Notes under the pieces: generated by a model
The model's input: the letters and a program-made list of their open reading frames with translations, nothing else
Databases searched by the model: none
Told to the model about the DNA's origin: nothing
Source of the DNA: Phoronis ovalis
Taxonomy: Eukaryota; Phoronida; Phoronidae
NCBI GenBank assembly: GCA_028565635.1
Contig: JAOXYB010031731.1
Coordinates: forward strand, 1 to 30,386
Length of the DNA stretch: 30,386 nt
Reading direction: 5' to 3'
Made by a program: the position numbers and the translations under genes
Shown here: one piece after another, positions 9,601 through 20,584 of the stretch
How positions within the stretch are numbered: the stretch's first letter is position 1
Layout: each line of letters opens with the position of its first letter

Positions 9601-12600
9601 TTTTATATTTAAATAAAATGTTGACGTTTTGTTTGACTTGTAGAAAACTTAGTGATGTGTTAAAAAGAAAGAAACCAGTCCGACGTGGAACAGGTAGAAA
9701 AGGAAGCCGTGGTGATGATTCTGAAACTCCGAGCACAAGAGGGAAGTCAGCTGGTTCCGGAAAGGAGAAATCTCCTGGCTCCACAAAATCTTCATTTTTG
9801 GCTAGTCTAAACCCAACCCGTTGGGGCAGATCAAGTTCTGGTAGTTCAGGTGCTGAGAGGCTTCTTGTATCAAAGGTATTGTATTGTAAATGTTTCATTT
9901 CTGTAGATGTTCTGTTATTCCATAAAGTCCTGCTTCAAAATTCCACATCAACAAACAATAACACAGGAATTTATGTTTCTGAATGTAAAACTCAGTGATC
10001 AGGTACTGATTTATTGTACAATCCCTTGCCTGCCTACTAGATGACTGATCTCCTAAGATGATTTGGTGACTCAAAAGTGAATGTGAAATGGGGAATTTAT
10101 TGTTCATTACATTCAGGAATATTTTTATCAAAGAACTTTCATCAGGTTGGTAATATAAATCCATAATTATAGGAATTGCCTGACATATCCAAATAAATAG
10201 ATACCGGTGATGTTAGTAGAGACTTAGTTTTTTTCTGATAGAAATTTTGTCATTACAAATTTTGTGATAAATATATATATTTATTTGGATGTGTCAGGCA
10301 TTTATTATTATGTATAACTAAGTATAATTTTAACCAGTCTCTCGCTTGGTATTACTCTTGCTCAACATCAACTTCCAGACACCTCATAAATGCTGCACTG
10401 TTTTAATTACATCAACTGGTTAAATAATCAAATTTGCTATCTATGACCTGTTAAAATTCAAATGAAGCTGGGTTATAAGTGAGCAGGGATGTATGTAAAG
10501 AATAAACTTTCATTGCAGGATGTTAGTGGTATTGTGAAGTCTCCTAGTGGTGCAAGTCTGTCAGGAAATAGGGAAAAAGTTAAAACTTGGATCAAAGATC
10601 AAGGTAACAGAACCTTCTCTATAAGTGAGACAAAGAGTGATATAGCATCTAGAGCCATAACTTTTGCCTTCCAAAGTACTTTCTTAGCACTTAAAACCTG
10701 ATATTGATGGAGTTTGACTTCATTTGGTAAAATATTTAGGAATGTCAAAATTTTAGTTGTGGACTAATTTTTGTCTCACCTACAAAGCAGAATGGGAGAC
10801 GTATGTATCATTTTTCTGGCGATGACGTAATCATTCTGTCACAAGCCTATTCTCTTCCTGCATCACTTGCAGGAACTTCGTGAAACTTGGCTAAGAATTG
10901 GGATATAATTAGAAGGTGAATAATCCGGAATTAAATATTTGATCAATTCCAAAATGGCTAACTGTCAGCCATCTTTGTTCCACAGACATGTGATTCCGCA
11001 GAATTCTCGTTAATTATTGTACCCCCAGCAGTAGGCTGGAGGTACTTTGGATTTACCCTGCAACTGCCTTATTTTTATTTTTTGGCATCTTTTCAATTAA
11101 TTTAGAATCTTCCAATTTTCACTAAGCCATATCTCAAAGTCTATTATAGACAAGGACATGATATTTGAGATTTGACATCCCCAGGGTAGGCAATTGCTGA
11201 CCTTTTGGTCAAAGGTCATTTAGGGGTCAAAGGTCAAAGTTCTAAAATTGCTCGAAATATTCCAAAATGATGGTATTACGTTATAAAAATGTCATTTTGA
11301 TGACTTTTTAGAATATTTAGATATTAAAAGGTGATTTTTTAAAGCATCTTAAATGAATTTCATGGAGGAAACATACTGCAAGTCATAGTATTTAGTCCAT
11401 TAAGGCTTATACTTTAACATATGACAGTCTGAAGTTGACCTTGATGTCAAAACGTCATCTACAGGTCAAAGTTCAAACTCTCAAAATAGCATAAAATTTT
11501 CTAAAAAGCATAGAATTCAAGAGGGACATTGTGAGGTCAAGCAGTTCCAAATCAATAAATTTCTATTATTTGCTGAAAAGTTCGAAAATGATGTTGAAAG
11601 GTAATTTAGAGGTCATATGAGCAACCCTGCCTTTGCTAAAAGGCTATCTAGTTACATTCAGATTTTCACCACTGCTATGAATTCTTAAGGTAAAAATGAC
11701 AATCTTGGAATTAAATTGTTTTTTTGCCCATGTTTTCAATATGCAACCACTTCTCACCAACTGTAAACCTCCCTAAGGCCAATCTCTCCAACATTCAACA
11801 TTCTCAGCTGGGGGTACACTCTCGGAGTTGTTTACAACTCACCGAATGTCTAGTTCTTTGTTTTGTTTCAAGTTTTCTGCTTGTTTTGTAATAACAGAGA
11901 TATTTACAGAGTTCTGCATTTGTCTGAAACTGAATATTTTGTTTTTGATATCGCAGCAGGTTTTAATGGCATGCACTGGATGATATAATGTGCCTATAAA
12001 AATAGTAGTATTATTTGTTGAGAATTATAATTTCTGGTTTGTTTTTAGCTAAAAAATTCTGGAAACAATATTTTGGTGGTGAAACTCCCGGTGGCAGTCA
12101 TCCTGCACTTACTGTTCTAAACCAACTCAATGAAGCCACACTACAGCTTGCTAAAAAGGTACAGTTTCAACAAAAATATTGTCCTTTTGTTGATTAGGTC
12201 AGAGCAGTTGTTTCGCCAATGAGTCTCAGAATATTGACTTTTCCTGCTTGAATTTCTGATATAATTAAGAAAATGAGATATCTTGTTACTCATTTAATTT
12301 CCAAACTCTATTTCTTGATGTTAATTCTAATTGTTGTAAAGAATATGCCTTGCTTTTAAAACTTTAGATTGAAAGAAGTAGGTTCAACTGATTTGCAAGT
12401 AATTTGATTATCAACATTGACAAAAGTCTTAAATCTTAAATTACAGGACATGGGCAGTGTTGCTGCTTTGCAGGAAATCTCCACTATTATGCAACAGAGT
12501 GATGTGTCACCATTTGAAATTATTCATAGTGGCCTTGTCAGTAAACTGCTCGATTTTGTGACTGATATGGGGAGTGTTTGTGGCAGAGAGTGGAGATTAA

Positions 12601-15600
12601 AGGCTTTCCTCCATGTCTTCTTAAATTGCCCGGTGAGTGTTGAAATAAATTCCTGAATAATATCCTTATGTGATGGAAGCTATGATAATTATGTAACATT
12701 TGCCATGAATTCTGCATACAGCTTAGAATTAACTTGCATTTTTTGAACGGTTAGAACTTACTGTTAAAGTTATACATAATATGTCATCAAAAAATTTGAG
12801 TAGGGTAAATTTGGTGATAATGTAAATTTGAATTAAGCATTCATTTTAAGATAATTATTATTTTTACCGTACACTATGCAGCAAAGTATATGGTATCTCT
12901 CACATAATTTGACCAGCTTTATCTAGCAACTGTAAATGAAGAATTGTTTGGTATTTCTGTGAGATGTCATCAAATTCCTTTGTCTTTCAGTCACCAGATG
13001 CCCCCACCAATGAACTCATTGCTGTAGACGCTGTTCCCAAATTAGCTGCATTAACAAATAAATTAGTGGCTTGTATGCATCAGTTAGAGCAGGTAAGAAT
13101 GATAACAATAACATGTCTTTGTGTTCTAACGTCGTTACATCTTAAACATACTTGTCATCTTAGAAAAAGGACTAAGAATGTCATAAAAATAATGTATAAT
13201 GTAAAGCATTCAGATCAAATCTTATGGCAACTGATTCGGTCATAAAAATTTAAATGATTCTTATTTTTACCATTTCAGTTCCAAGTTAAAGTACATGATC
13301 TCCCTGGCAATAATACTGGTCCAGGCAAAGGCAATAGTGCTATCAAGTTCTTCAACACTCATCAACTAAAGGTAGGACGAGGATGTTTTCAAAATATTTT
13401 ACAAAATATAACTGTACAATCATTTCAAAACATGGCAATTTGTGGTACATTTTGTCCATAATGATGTTGTCAACATGATCTGATGGAAAAAAATGTTTCC
13501 TGCCAAAGGGAATATACATGTAATTACTTTAAGGGCATTGGGCTCTCTTTAAAACAACCAAATGTGACTAGCTTGGGACAGTGAATAATTGTTAAATTAT
13601 TAGTTTCAGATTATACTTCTAGGATTTCAGTTTTACACAACTTTAGTTTTATGTTTCTCTGCACACTGTATCATATTTTATTTTAGTGTCATTTACAAAG
13701 ACATCCTGAATGTACAAATCTGAGACAGTGGAGAGGCGGTCCGGTCAAAGTTGATCCCCTAGCACTTGTACAAGCTATTGAAAGATACCTAGTCATGAGA
13801 GGATTTGGCAGGATCAGACCAGTAAGTTTATGAATTGTTCATAAATTTAAAAAACAATTCTAAAAAAATTATTTTAAAAAAGATTATGTTATGCGACTCC
13901 AAAGAAAAGTATATTATCCTGAGCTCTGTTGAGAGAGTTGATGAAAGCTTAACCTTTGCTGGTATCTCACCCAAAATTTTATTTTTACTTTTAAAATCCA
14001 TTAGAGACTGATGAAATGCCTGTCTTCAGAACAAAATCTAGGCTGCAAAACTTATGTACTGATCGGTACTTTAAAGAAATTTCATACTTTTCATCATATT
14101 TAGTTTCATTTTATTTCAGAATGCTGATGATGATTGCAGCGATGATGACAATTCAGATGAAGACCTTGATGACACCATGGTAGGCACAGTTGATTACAAA
14201 GTTTACTGTTAACAAAATGGCCATTTTAAAGTATCTGAATAACTAGACGTTTTTATTGTGAATGGTGAAAGAGGCCAAAGTTCAAGCAATTAAAAAACAT
14301 ACTTAATTCCTTAAAACCAGATGTAGAAATTATATCACAATTGTTTTCATTAATACAGTTAGGAAATCTTTTTGTAGAGTCTGATAGGTATGCAAATATT
14401 CTTTATTTTGTTGAATGCTCAAGACTTAAAGAATTTTTCCCACTTTTCAGGCTGCTGTTTTCATAAGCCAAGGGACAGCTCGTCATAAAGTGGAGTTTTC
14501 AATTGGTGACCATATTTTACCTTATAATATGACAGTATATCAAGCCATAAAACTGTACAGTCCAACTGCTGCTGATGATACAGATACAGATTCTGAGAAT
14601 CCTATGGGCCATGCTGGTATATGGGTACAAACACATACTATATGGTGAGTTATAAAATGTTTGTATTGATACAATCATAAAAAGAGGTGGATTCATCTTG
14701 CTTCAGATTAGAGGTGGCATCTTCTTGCCATGATGTGAATTACAAGAGTAGTTTAATTTGTAGACATCACTGCTTATTTGATTGGTACTAAAGATGAAAA
14801 TGAAAGGTGTTCATGTATGTGAATGATGGTATCCATTGAAACAGTGGGAAAATATTCATTCTGTTTGTCTGTGTTTGTAACATGTCAGTTATATTCACTC
14901 TGCCAAATCACTGTTTGACTGTAATTGATGGCTGTTTCTCATCCTGACATCAGGAATGGTTTCTGACAACTCTTGATTGACAATGATCATTTCGGGCTTT
15001 TATCTAGAATGATAATGATTAAAAAGCAGTGCTTTGTTTTGAGATATGCTGTCAATGGTAATTTATTTACCAACAGGTACAGACCTTCTCCTGGTGAAGA
15101 GGGGGCACCAGGGAGAGGCTCGGGTCAGAAGAAAAAATCAGACTCTGGTCGAAAATCATCGGCGAGATCTAAAAGAGGGGAGGATATTTGGCATGGTGAG
15201 TTACTTATTGTTAAATGATGTATTCCTCCTATAATATTCTGTAATTAATAGTAATTCTGTCATAAATAATTTTGTAAAACATGTATTCTTTATGATTCGT
15301 TTTGGTAAGAAATTGTAGATCCTCCTTGTTTGAAAAAAAAGGTTTAAGCATTTGGCTATTAGTCATGCTAATTTTATATTACACTTTACCTAATTCTCTG
15401 ATAAACGTGATTCTACTAAAATTGATGATAGTGTATGTACTTTGATGTATGAATCATTTGGTCATTAGCATTTTTCTTTGTATTTTTAGAGGGTATATGT
15501 CCTGTTGTTTCCCTCCCACTGGAAAAGTATTTAACAACTGCATTACCAGACTGTGTCACAGTCAGTGATCCATCCCTGGAAGTCTTGTCACTGCTGAGAG

Positions 15601-18600
15601 TTGTCCATGCCCTCAATATGTACTGGGGCTCTCTGTACGAGGTAAGTGCACATTCAGTTTTAATAGAAATCCTTACTTCTGCTTGTAAGAAGGTTTTAAA
15701 TGAAGCTTCTGCTCAATAGCATTCTGTTTCATAGGTAGCATTTTTCAGTGGGATGTATTAAAGAAAAGGTAAGAAATCTAAACACATAAAACAAATTGAA
15801 AATGCATACTTCAAATTTTGATTTTCAGACAAGTTCCTATGAGCCAGCCATTTCTTACAACGAGTTTCTAAGTAATAAACTGACAGCCAAAGCAAACAGA
15901 CAGTTACAAGATCCTTTAGTCATTATGACGGGTAACCTTCCGACATGGCTACCAGAGATCGCCACAGTTTGGTAAGTTTTGCATACAGAAAACTAGTTAC
16001 CTTGGAATGTATTTGGAATCGCATAAAAAAAAATTAAAACCCGAAATAGCTAAAGTAATATTAAATCTGCTACATAACAAAAAAAACTAACAAGCAGAAA
16101 GTTACAATCGACTTTTCTTTTTTAAAATTTTTATTGATGTAATTACAAGTAGTAGTTAGTAAATAGATACACAATATTCAAAATCATTTCCTGAACCAAC
16201 TAGAGAACTCTCAGACACAACAGACCCACCACACCAGTCCAGTATCAGACAGTGATTCACAGCTAATATATCTCTGATCATCTAACACTAAGACAAAATA
16301 ATGTCTGTTATAGTCCTTAAATAGGTCATTTTATGCCCATCACTATTTATAGTGGATGGGCATATAGTCATGCTGTATGCGGCGTGGTCATCGTCATCGT
16401 ATGTAACCTTTCTTTTTCTCGCTATAACAGCTTCAGCTTTTGTCGGATCATCTTTATATTCAGTACAGAGTAATTACAGGTCAAAGTACAGGTCGGATAT
16501 AAATACATATAATCAATACAGTTAATCTGTTCATTTAGTACAGTTCATTTTTCAGTTTAACCTTGATCACTTGCAAGATGGCTGACTAGCAGCTATCATT
16601 GCTCTTGTGGTTGTACATGACAATAACAGCTTCAGTATTTACTACAGAGTAAGTGCGTGTTAAAGTACAGGTCAGATGTAATTTTAACCCGGATTACATG
16701 TAAAAAGTCCGACTACCTGCTCAAAAGTGTACGATTCAGTACAGGGAGAGATCGCTTTAAAACTATTCACAGTGATGGGCATCTGTCTGCAGAAGCAGAC
16801 CTCCTTGTTTGTATTTTATAGTCCATTTGTTCTTCCGTTCGAAACAAGGCAAATGTTGTTCTATTCAACGGCATTTGATCGTGACCGTGCCTTGATGAGA
16901 TTACAGCAAGATAGTACTCAAGACATGTCCACTTCAGACGGAAATGACAGAGTAGCACCCAGGTTGGAACGAAAAAAGGTACCAGTATAGCTTTACGTAG
17001 GAGTCCTGATAAGTCTATCATAATAAACCTCTAGCGTAAATATGTTATGATATGTATCATAATTTCTGTATTTAATATCTGGAGCTTATGTTGTCACCAT
17101 CCTCAGTACAGCCAGACTATGGTGCTTTTGTTGTAAACTTAAATTCAGATCTAGTTCCAAGAAGCTGCATGAATATGTGGCATGTTGATTGAATGTGCTG
17201 CACATATCGATGGCGTACTGTTTATAGTAATTCATAGTGGCTGATAGTTGCTATCCATGTGGTAGCAACATCATTTTATTTCACCAAAATAACTTCAAAA
17301 CTTTAAACAGAGTATGAAAATGCAATCTGAGAGATGCTTTCACACTTTTTTGTATATCATTACAGAAAGTGGTTTCCAGAGATGATCTGTTAAAGCAGGC
17401 TGAAAAAATTATGGAAGAGATCGGCAATAGTAAAGCCTTGATAGAAGTACAATATGAAAATGAAGTGGGCACAGGCCTTGGGCCAACATTAGAATTTTTT
17501 GCCCTGGTATCCAGAGAGATTCAAAAAGCAGACCTAGATATTTGGCGAGGAGAGGCTGTTAAAATGACAAATGTTACGGGTAAGTCAATAATAATATGAA
17601 GATTTTGATAAATACTGTGAAACTCTGAAAAATGTGTGATTGATGTCATTAATAGGAAGTTTCGAAGTTATTGGTTATTGCAGGTGTGAAAGATTTTCTT
17701 AATTGCAGTTTAGACCACATTACGATCAGGTTTCAGCAGTAAAAATGTAATTCTTTAGAATGAAGCTCAGTGATAAGTTGTACACATTTTATCCTAAAAT
17801 TAATGTCATCATAATTGCAAGCTTCTAACATTAAAAGTATTAGAAGCAGTGTCCTTGTTTTAATTTTATAACTTTTACTTTTTCCCTTAGGTTGTATAGA
17901 TGGTGTGGAGTACATTTTTAATCCATGTGGATTGTTCCCCTCACCATTGCCAAGAAATGCCAAAACTGGACCGGTTACAAAAATTAAAGCAAAATTTCGA
18001 TTCCTTGGTAAATTTATGGCGAGAGCATTGATGGATTCTCGTATGGTGAGCATATAGTTTTAACATTATAGCATAAATGAGTTCCCTTTACTGCGTGTAT
18101 CCACAGTTAAATACCTGTTTCCTACATTTTAAGGAAAATTTAGGTCTCAGAATCACTTCTTGTACAGATTTCAAGCCACTAGAATACCTGCCGACTTCTT
18201 AGATTAAATTTGTATGATCGCATTATTTTAATAAAAATTCCAAAGTTTATGCATGCGTTCTCATATAGTAGTGCAATAAAAGCAAATTTTAGAAGCCTTT
18301 TCTGTTTCTAAAAGTGGAACAGCATTATGCTTTGCTGTGTTGCAGGTTGATATTCCTCTTAGCCTAGTCTTTTATAAATGGATGGTCGGTCAGCAGCATG
18401 CACTCAACATTAGTGACATGTGTCATGTTGATTCTGTGCTAGCTAAATCTCTTGCTCAACTTGAAGATGTACTCAGGCAGAAGAAAAGAATAGAGACAGA
18501 TAAGACTTATGTGAGTTACCTTATGATCTATAACGCTGGCCTGTTCAGTTTTCTAAAATATTGAAGATTATCAAAAGGATACTTTTGCTTAGCTGCAAAT

Positions 18601-20584
18601 GTTAGATGAAGCTGCACCATCTTGCAACATGCATGTGGTTTTGAACGAGTTGCTATGGACAACAGAAAATTTCTTAATAGGCGCGCTAATTCATTTCAGT
18701 TTATGTGGAAGATATGTTTGTTGTTATGTTGCCCTGCTGGTTCACTTTTTGCTGCCTACAAATAGCATAGATAGGCATTTTTATATGAGCGTTTTGTGAA
18801 CAAATATTAATTTGAGTTCCAGAATTAATATTGAATAATAGAAATTCGGTAATTTTGAATATTCAAGTACCATTATTTTTGTAGCGTTTGAAGTTTTGTG
18901 AATCGTATAAATGTGTGTAAAAAAATTAGTTATTTTTGAGGTATAAAAAGTTATGTATTAATTCCTTAATTATTGAATTTGATTAATTTTTTTTAAACTA
19001 CCCAGAGTGAAATCTGAACTGAAACAACTATTAAACAAAAGAAAAACCTTGGCAAATTTGGTTGCATTATACTTTTCTTTTCTAGACGCAAGAAAGTCGT
19101 CAGTTAGCTTTGGAATGTCTGACTATGGATGGTTGTTCCATAGAAGATTTAGACTTAGATTTTGTCTTGCCTGGATATCCTAATATAGAACTGAAAAAAG
19201 GTGGCAAAAACATTCCAGTCACACTGGACAATCTTGAAGAGTATCTTAAAGTAAGTTAATAATTTCTATATTTGCTTACAAGTGTACTTCACAGCAGGTT
19301 AAAGTTAATGTACAGTCCTTTACAGTATGTTTTAAGCTACTTAGGAGAAATAATAATCTTATATTCTAGATCACCTTTTCCAAAAATACAGTTACTGGTA
19401 TTTCAGTTAGTTAAATCAATAAATTTATAGTAGTTCATTATTTTATCCAATCCCTTACAAGTAATATACTGTTATCTTCATTGTGCTGTTAAACCTGTGC
19501 GTCATTTCTAATCACAATTTCTGTTGTTACAGCTTGTGACTCACTGGAGTTTAGTGGAAGGTGTCGCCAGACAAATGGAGGCATTCAGAGAAGGCTTTGA
19601 ATCTGTGTTTCCTCTCCAGTCCTTACATAGCTTCTATCCTCACGAGGTGGGTGAATCATTCTTATTGTTATTCTTAGTAATTTCCTTTACCTTAGCACCA
19701 GTGTTACCTCAGAGATCAGTGATCCTACAACATCAATATTGATTTGTAGCCTTGTGAGGATCAAGTAGTGGAAACAGTTAGCTTAAAGATTCTAATGTTT
19801 CGGTCCCAGATGGCTGTGTGCATGATAATTCTTAAAGACTTTTCATTGTTTTTATGAAAGCAGTAATTGATGCAAGTGGTCTTTCATGTTTTATTCTAAC
19901 ATATTTGTTTAGTTGGAGCAACTTTTCTGCGGCAGCACCAATGAATTATGGGATACTCGTTCGCTCATCGAATGTTGCCGGCCTGACCATGGATACAGCC
20001 ATGACAGCAAAGCCATCAAATTTTTATTTGAAATTATAAGTTCCTACGAGACAGAAGAACAGCGACAGTTTCTACAGTTTGTTACAGGATCACCTAGACT
20101 GCCAGTAGGAGGTTTGTATTAGTGGACAGCATTTCTTAATAACATTTCTTTCTAGAAGGACATTTGAAAATTTAGTGTCTGGGAAAAGATTGATTCTGTC
20201 ATAATTAAAAAGAATTAGAATTCCCCTGGAATTGTTGTCTTATATCACATCATGTTTAATAATAAGAAATGTGTTAAATATTTGTTGGTTTATGTATTGT
20301 TTTTATTTTTTGCAACTTCTTCAGCCTGTTTAAAAATATGCCTTCAATTTTTTTTTGTTAATTGCTATTCACATCCTCTTTTTACAGGTTTCAAAAGCCT
20401 GACACCGCCACTTACAATAGTTAGGAAAACATTCGAATCATCAGAAAATCCTGACGAATTTCTACCATCTGTGATGACATGTGTGAATTACTTGAAACTT
20501 CCAGATTATTCGTCAGTCGATGTTATGAGAGACAAATTACATATCGCTGCCAGTATGGGACAATTTTCATTTCATCTTTCGTAA
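6526..20584 (+). CDS. TRIP12: TRIP12, HECT-type E3 ubiquitin-protein ligase, C-terminal 1270 codons in 26 exons
   Basis: The 26 exons listed below have GT/AG sites and compatible phases throughout. They encode residues 1-1270 of this fragment and a TAA stop. Order of parts: WWE domain (about 1-85), conserved helical segment (about 125-220), low-complexity Ser/Lys-rich linker (about 225-350), acidic patch (594-608), the TRIP12/UFD4 K-box-like region (about 725-800) and the HECT domain (C-lobe at the end). The catalytic Cys is residue 1237 (codon 20480-20482), 33 residues before the end, as in human TRIP12. TRIP12 is a mostly nuclear ligase of the UFD4 class that ubiquitylates substrates such as ARF and takes part in chromatin and DNA-damage control; that is family knowledge. 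The N-terminal disordered and armadillo-repeat exons are missing. The first exon starts with the third base of a codon, so it needs an upstream exon. There are no frameshifts or internal stops. Confidence 0.97.
7046..7196 (+). CDS. TRIP12: TRIP12 exon: second half of WWE domain
   Basis: The phase 0 acceptor is TTTTTGTAG and the donor GTAAGG follows one base of a codon. It encodes [20 protein letters not shown], the last strand of the WWE domain that binds ADP-ribose-type ligands in this family, then A-R. Confidence 0.96.
7418..7548 (+). CDS. TRIP12: TRIP12 exon after the WWE domain
   Basis: The acceptor is TGTTTTAG and the donor GTATGT, leaving phase 0. It encodes [18 protein letters not shown], which matches the helical segment after WWE in TRIP12. 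Confidence 0.95.
8161..8267 (+). CDS. TRIP12: TRIP12 exon
   Basis: The acceptor is GTTTAACAG and the donor GTGAGT. It encodes [20 protein letters not shown] and continues to L-L-K-D-V-L-K-N, a conserved TRIP12 segment. It ends with two bases of a codon. Confidence 0.95.
8676..8794 (+). CDS. TRIP12: TRIP12 exon
   Basis: The acceptor is ATATTTCAG and the donor GTAAGC. It encodes [20 protein letters not shown] and then [12 protein letters not shown], highly conserved in the family. Confidence 0.96.
9143..9314 (+). CDS. TRIP12: TRIP12 exon: Ser-rich variable linker
   Basis: The acceptor is TTTTGTAG and the donor GTAAGT. It starts G-V-M-H-Q, as in other TRIP12 proteins, then becomes a Ser-rich region of low conservation, expected to be disordered. 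Confidence 0.93.
9644..9875 (+). CDS. TRIP12: TRIP12 exon: basic/Ser-rich linker
   Basis: The acceptor is GACTTGTAG and the donor GTATTG. It encodes [19 protein letters not shown] and later [15 protein letters not shown], two short conserved anchors in an otherwise disordered region. An antisense open frame over it (9557-9898) is a shadow. Confidence 0.95.
9876..10518 (+). other. TRIP12 intron holding a short hairpin element
   Basis: I see no coding exon here. The intron contains the 124-bp inverted-repeat element described next; the rest is AT-rich and unremarkable. The antisense frame at 9895-10164 has no protein features. Confidence 0.6.
10177..10300. mobile_element. Short terminal-inverted-repeat element (MITE-like)
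   Basis: The 22-bp ends at 10177-10198 (TGCCTGACATATCCAAAT...) and 10279-10300 are reverse complements with one mismatch. The 80-bp interior has no open frame. Size and structure fit a non-autonomous DNA element. Flanking AT-rich text makes a target-site duplication hard to call. Confidence 0.75.
10519..10603 (+). CDS. TRIP12: TRIP12 exon
   Basis: The acceptor is TTTCATTGCAG and the donor GTAACA. It encodes a variable stretch, then [13 protein letters not shown], matching the conserved helix after the linker in TRIP12. It ends with one base of a codon. Confidence 0.94.
10765..10990. repeat. Interspersed repeat remnant
   Basis: It begins TTTGTCTCACCTACAAAGCA and includes CCAAAATGGCTAACTGTCAG, followed by C-C-A-T-C-T-T-T-G-T-T-C. 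The last part is the reverse complement of the GAACAAACATAGCTGCCAGT / TTAGCCATATTGG motif at 5520-5560. It lies in the 1.45-kb TRIP12 intron 10604-12048. Confidence 0.6.
11019..11855 (+). repeat. Interspersed repeat of about 0.84 kb
   Basis: The left end reads GTACCCCCAGCAGTAGGCTG with GGATTTACCCTGC downstream. The right end reads GGGGGTACACTCTCGGAGTT...ACAACTCACCGAATGTCTAG. Both ends recur inverted at 2858-3300. The interior has several GGTCAAAGGTCA-type repeats (about 11205-11245 and 11440-11480) and no long open frame, so it looks like a non-autonomous transposable element. Confidence 0.75.
12049..12158 (+). CDS. TRIP12: TRIP12 exon
   Basis: The acceptor is TTGTTTTTAG and the donor GTACAG. 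It encodes [20 protein letters not shown] and then L-T-V-L-N, matching the 'HKFVERYF...NPALNVL' block of other TRIP12 proteins. It follows the longest intron of the gene in this window. Confidence 0.94.
12447..12632 (+). CDS. TRIP12: TRIP12 exon
   Basis: This phase 0-0 exon has acceptor AAATTACAG and donor GTGAGT. It encodes [20 protein letters not shown] and ends [13 protein letters not shown], a conserved segment in the family. Confidence 0.95.
12991..13092 (+). CDS. TRIP12: TRIP12 exon
   Basis: This phase 0-0 exon has acceptor GTCTTTCAG and donor GTAAGA. It encodes a helical stretch ending [14 protein letters not shown], equivalent to 'LVHKMNNCLSQMEQ' in vertebrate TRIP12. Confidence 0.94.
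13279..13371 (+). CDS. TRIP12: TRIP12 exon
   Basis: This phase 0-0 exon has acceptor CCATTTCAG and donor GTAGGA. It encodes [14 protein letters not shown] and then [10 protein letters not shown], conserved in TRIP12. Confidence 0.95.
13687..13821 (+). CDS. TRIP12: TRIP12 exon
   Basis: This phase 0-0 exon has acceptor TTATTTTAG and donor GTAAGT. It encodes [20 protein letters not shown], then [15 protein letters not shown], one of the best conserved TRIP12 segments. Confidence 0.96.
14120..14179 (+). CDS. TRIP12: TRIP12 exon: acidic patch
   Basis: This small phase 0-0 exon of 20 codons has acceptor TTATTTCAG and donor GTAGGC. It encodes [20 protein letters not shown], matching the Asp/Glu/Ser-rich patch at this position in TRIP12. 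Confidence 0.93.
14451..14644 (+). CDS. TRIP12: TRIP12 exon
   Basis: The acceptor is CACTTTTCAG and the donor GTGAGT. It encodes [20 protein letters not shown] and ends G-I-W-V-Q-T-H-T-I with two bases of a Trp codon. Confidence 0.95.
15077..15195 (+). CDS. TRIP12: TRIP12 exon: basic linker
   Basis: The acceptor is ACCAACAG and the donor GTGAGT. It completes the Trp codon, then Y-R-P and a Gly/Ser/Lys-rich stretch ending RGEDIWH, equivalent to 'KHDELWHDG' in vertebrates. Confidence 0.93.
15490..15641 (+). CDS. TRIP12: TRIP12 exon: K-box-like region, part 1
   Basis: The acceptor is TATTTTTAG and the donor GTAAGT. It encodes [20 protein letters not shown] and then Y-W, the start of the TRIP12/UFD4 K-box-like segment. 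Confidence 0.94.
15829..15971 (+). CDS. TRIP12: TRIP12 exon: K-box-like region, part 2
   Basis: The acceptor is GATTTTCAG and the donor GTAAGT. It encodes [20 protein letters not shown], near-invariant in the family, and ends with two bases of a Cys codon. Confidence 0.96.
16330..16790 (+). repeat. Dispersed repeat family, plus-strand copy with two units
   Basis: ATAACAGCTTCAG occurs at about 16425 and 16624, each followed by ACAGAGTAA and by AAGTACAGGTC. GTGATGGGCAT-type text is found at both ends (about 16360 and 16773). It is the reverse complement of the families at 5425-5720 and 23340-24120. It fills most of TRIP12 intron 15972-16821. Confidence 0.7.
16822..16978 (+). CDS. TRIP12: TRIP12 exon: entry to the HECT region
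   Basis: The acceptor is TATTTTATAG and the donor GTACCA. It encodes [20 protein letters not shown] and ends [10 protein letters not shown]. Both segments precede the HECT N-lobe in TRIP12. An antisense frame (16767-17021) is a shadow. Confidence 0.96.
17366..17579 (+). CDS. TRIP12: TRIP12 exon: HECT N-lobe start
   Basis: The acceptor is CATTACAG and the donor GTAAGT. It encodes [20 protein letters not shown], the hallmark opening of HECT domains, then D-I-W-R-G-E. It ends with one base of a codon. Confidence 0.97.
17891..18045 (+). CDS. TRIP12: TRIP12 exon: HECT N-lobe
   Basis: The acceptor is TTTCCCTTAG and the donor GTGAGC. It encodes [14 protein letters not shown] and [18 protein letters not shown], the helix that leads toward the E2-binding part of the N-lobe. 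Confidence 0.96.
18346..18510 (+). CDS. TRIP12: TRIP12 exon: HECT N-lobe
   Basis: This phase 0-0 exon has acceptor TGTTGCAG and donor GTGAGT. It encodes [16 protein letters not shown] and [15 protein letters not shown], conserved in the TRIP12 HECT domain. Confidence 0.96.
19086..19250 (+). CDS. TRIP12: TRIP12 exon: HECT N-lobe
   Basis: This phase 0-0 exon has acceptor CTTTTCTAG and donor GTAAGT. It encodes [20 protein letters not shown], then P-V-T, conserved in the family. It follows a 575-bp intron with no recognisable content. Confidence 0.96.
19533..19646 (+). CDS. TRIP12: TRIP12 exon: HECT N-lobe
   Basis: This phase 0-0 exon has acceptor GTTGTTACAG and donor GTGGGT. It encodes [20 protein letters not shown] and ends with Glu. 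Confidence 0.96.
19913..20111 (+). CDS. TRIP12: TRIP12 exon: N-lobe to C-lobe hinge
   Basis: The acceptor is TTTGTTTAG and the donor GTTTGT. It encodes [20 protein letters not shown] and [13 protein letters not shown], the conserved hinge stretch that enters the C-lobe. Confidence 0.97.
20388..20584 (+). CDS. TRIP12: TRIP12 last exon: HECT C-lobe with catalytic Cys
   Basis: The acceptor is TTTTTACAG. It encodes [20 protein letters not shown], in which the Cys (codon 20480-20482) forms the ubiquitin thioester, and ends Q-F-S-F-H-L-S before TAA (20582-20584). All residues known to be needed in this part are present. Confidence 0.98.

Noticed and set aside
9557-9898. Antisense 113-codon frame
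   Set aside because: It is the reverse strand of the basic/Ser-rich TRIP12 exon 9644-9875; the sense frame has conserved residues and splice sites.
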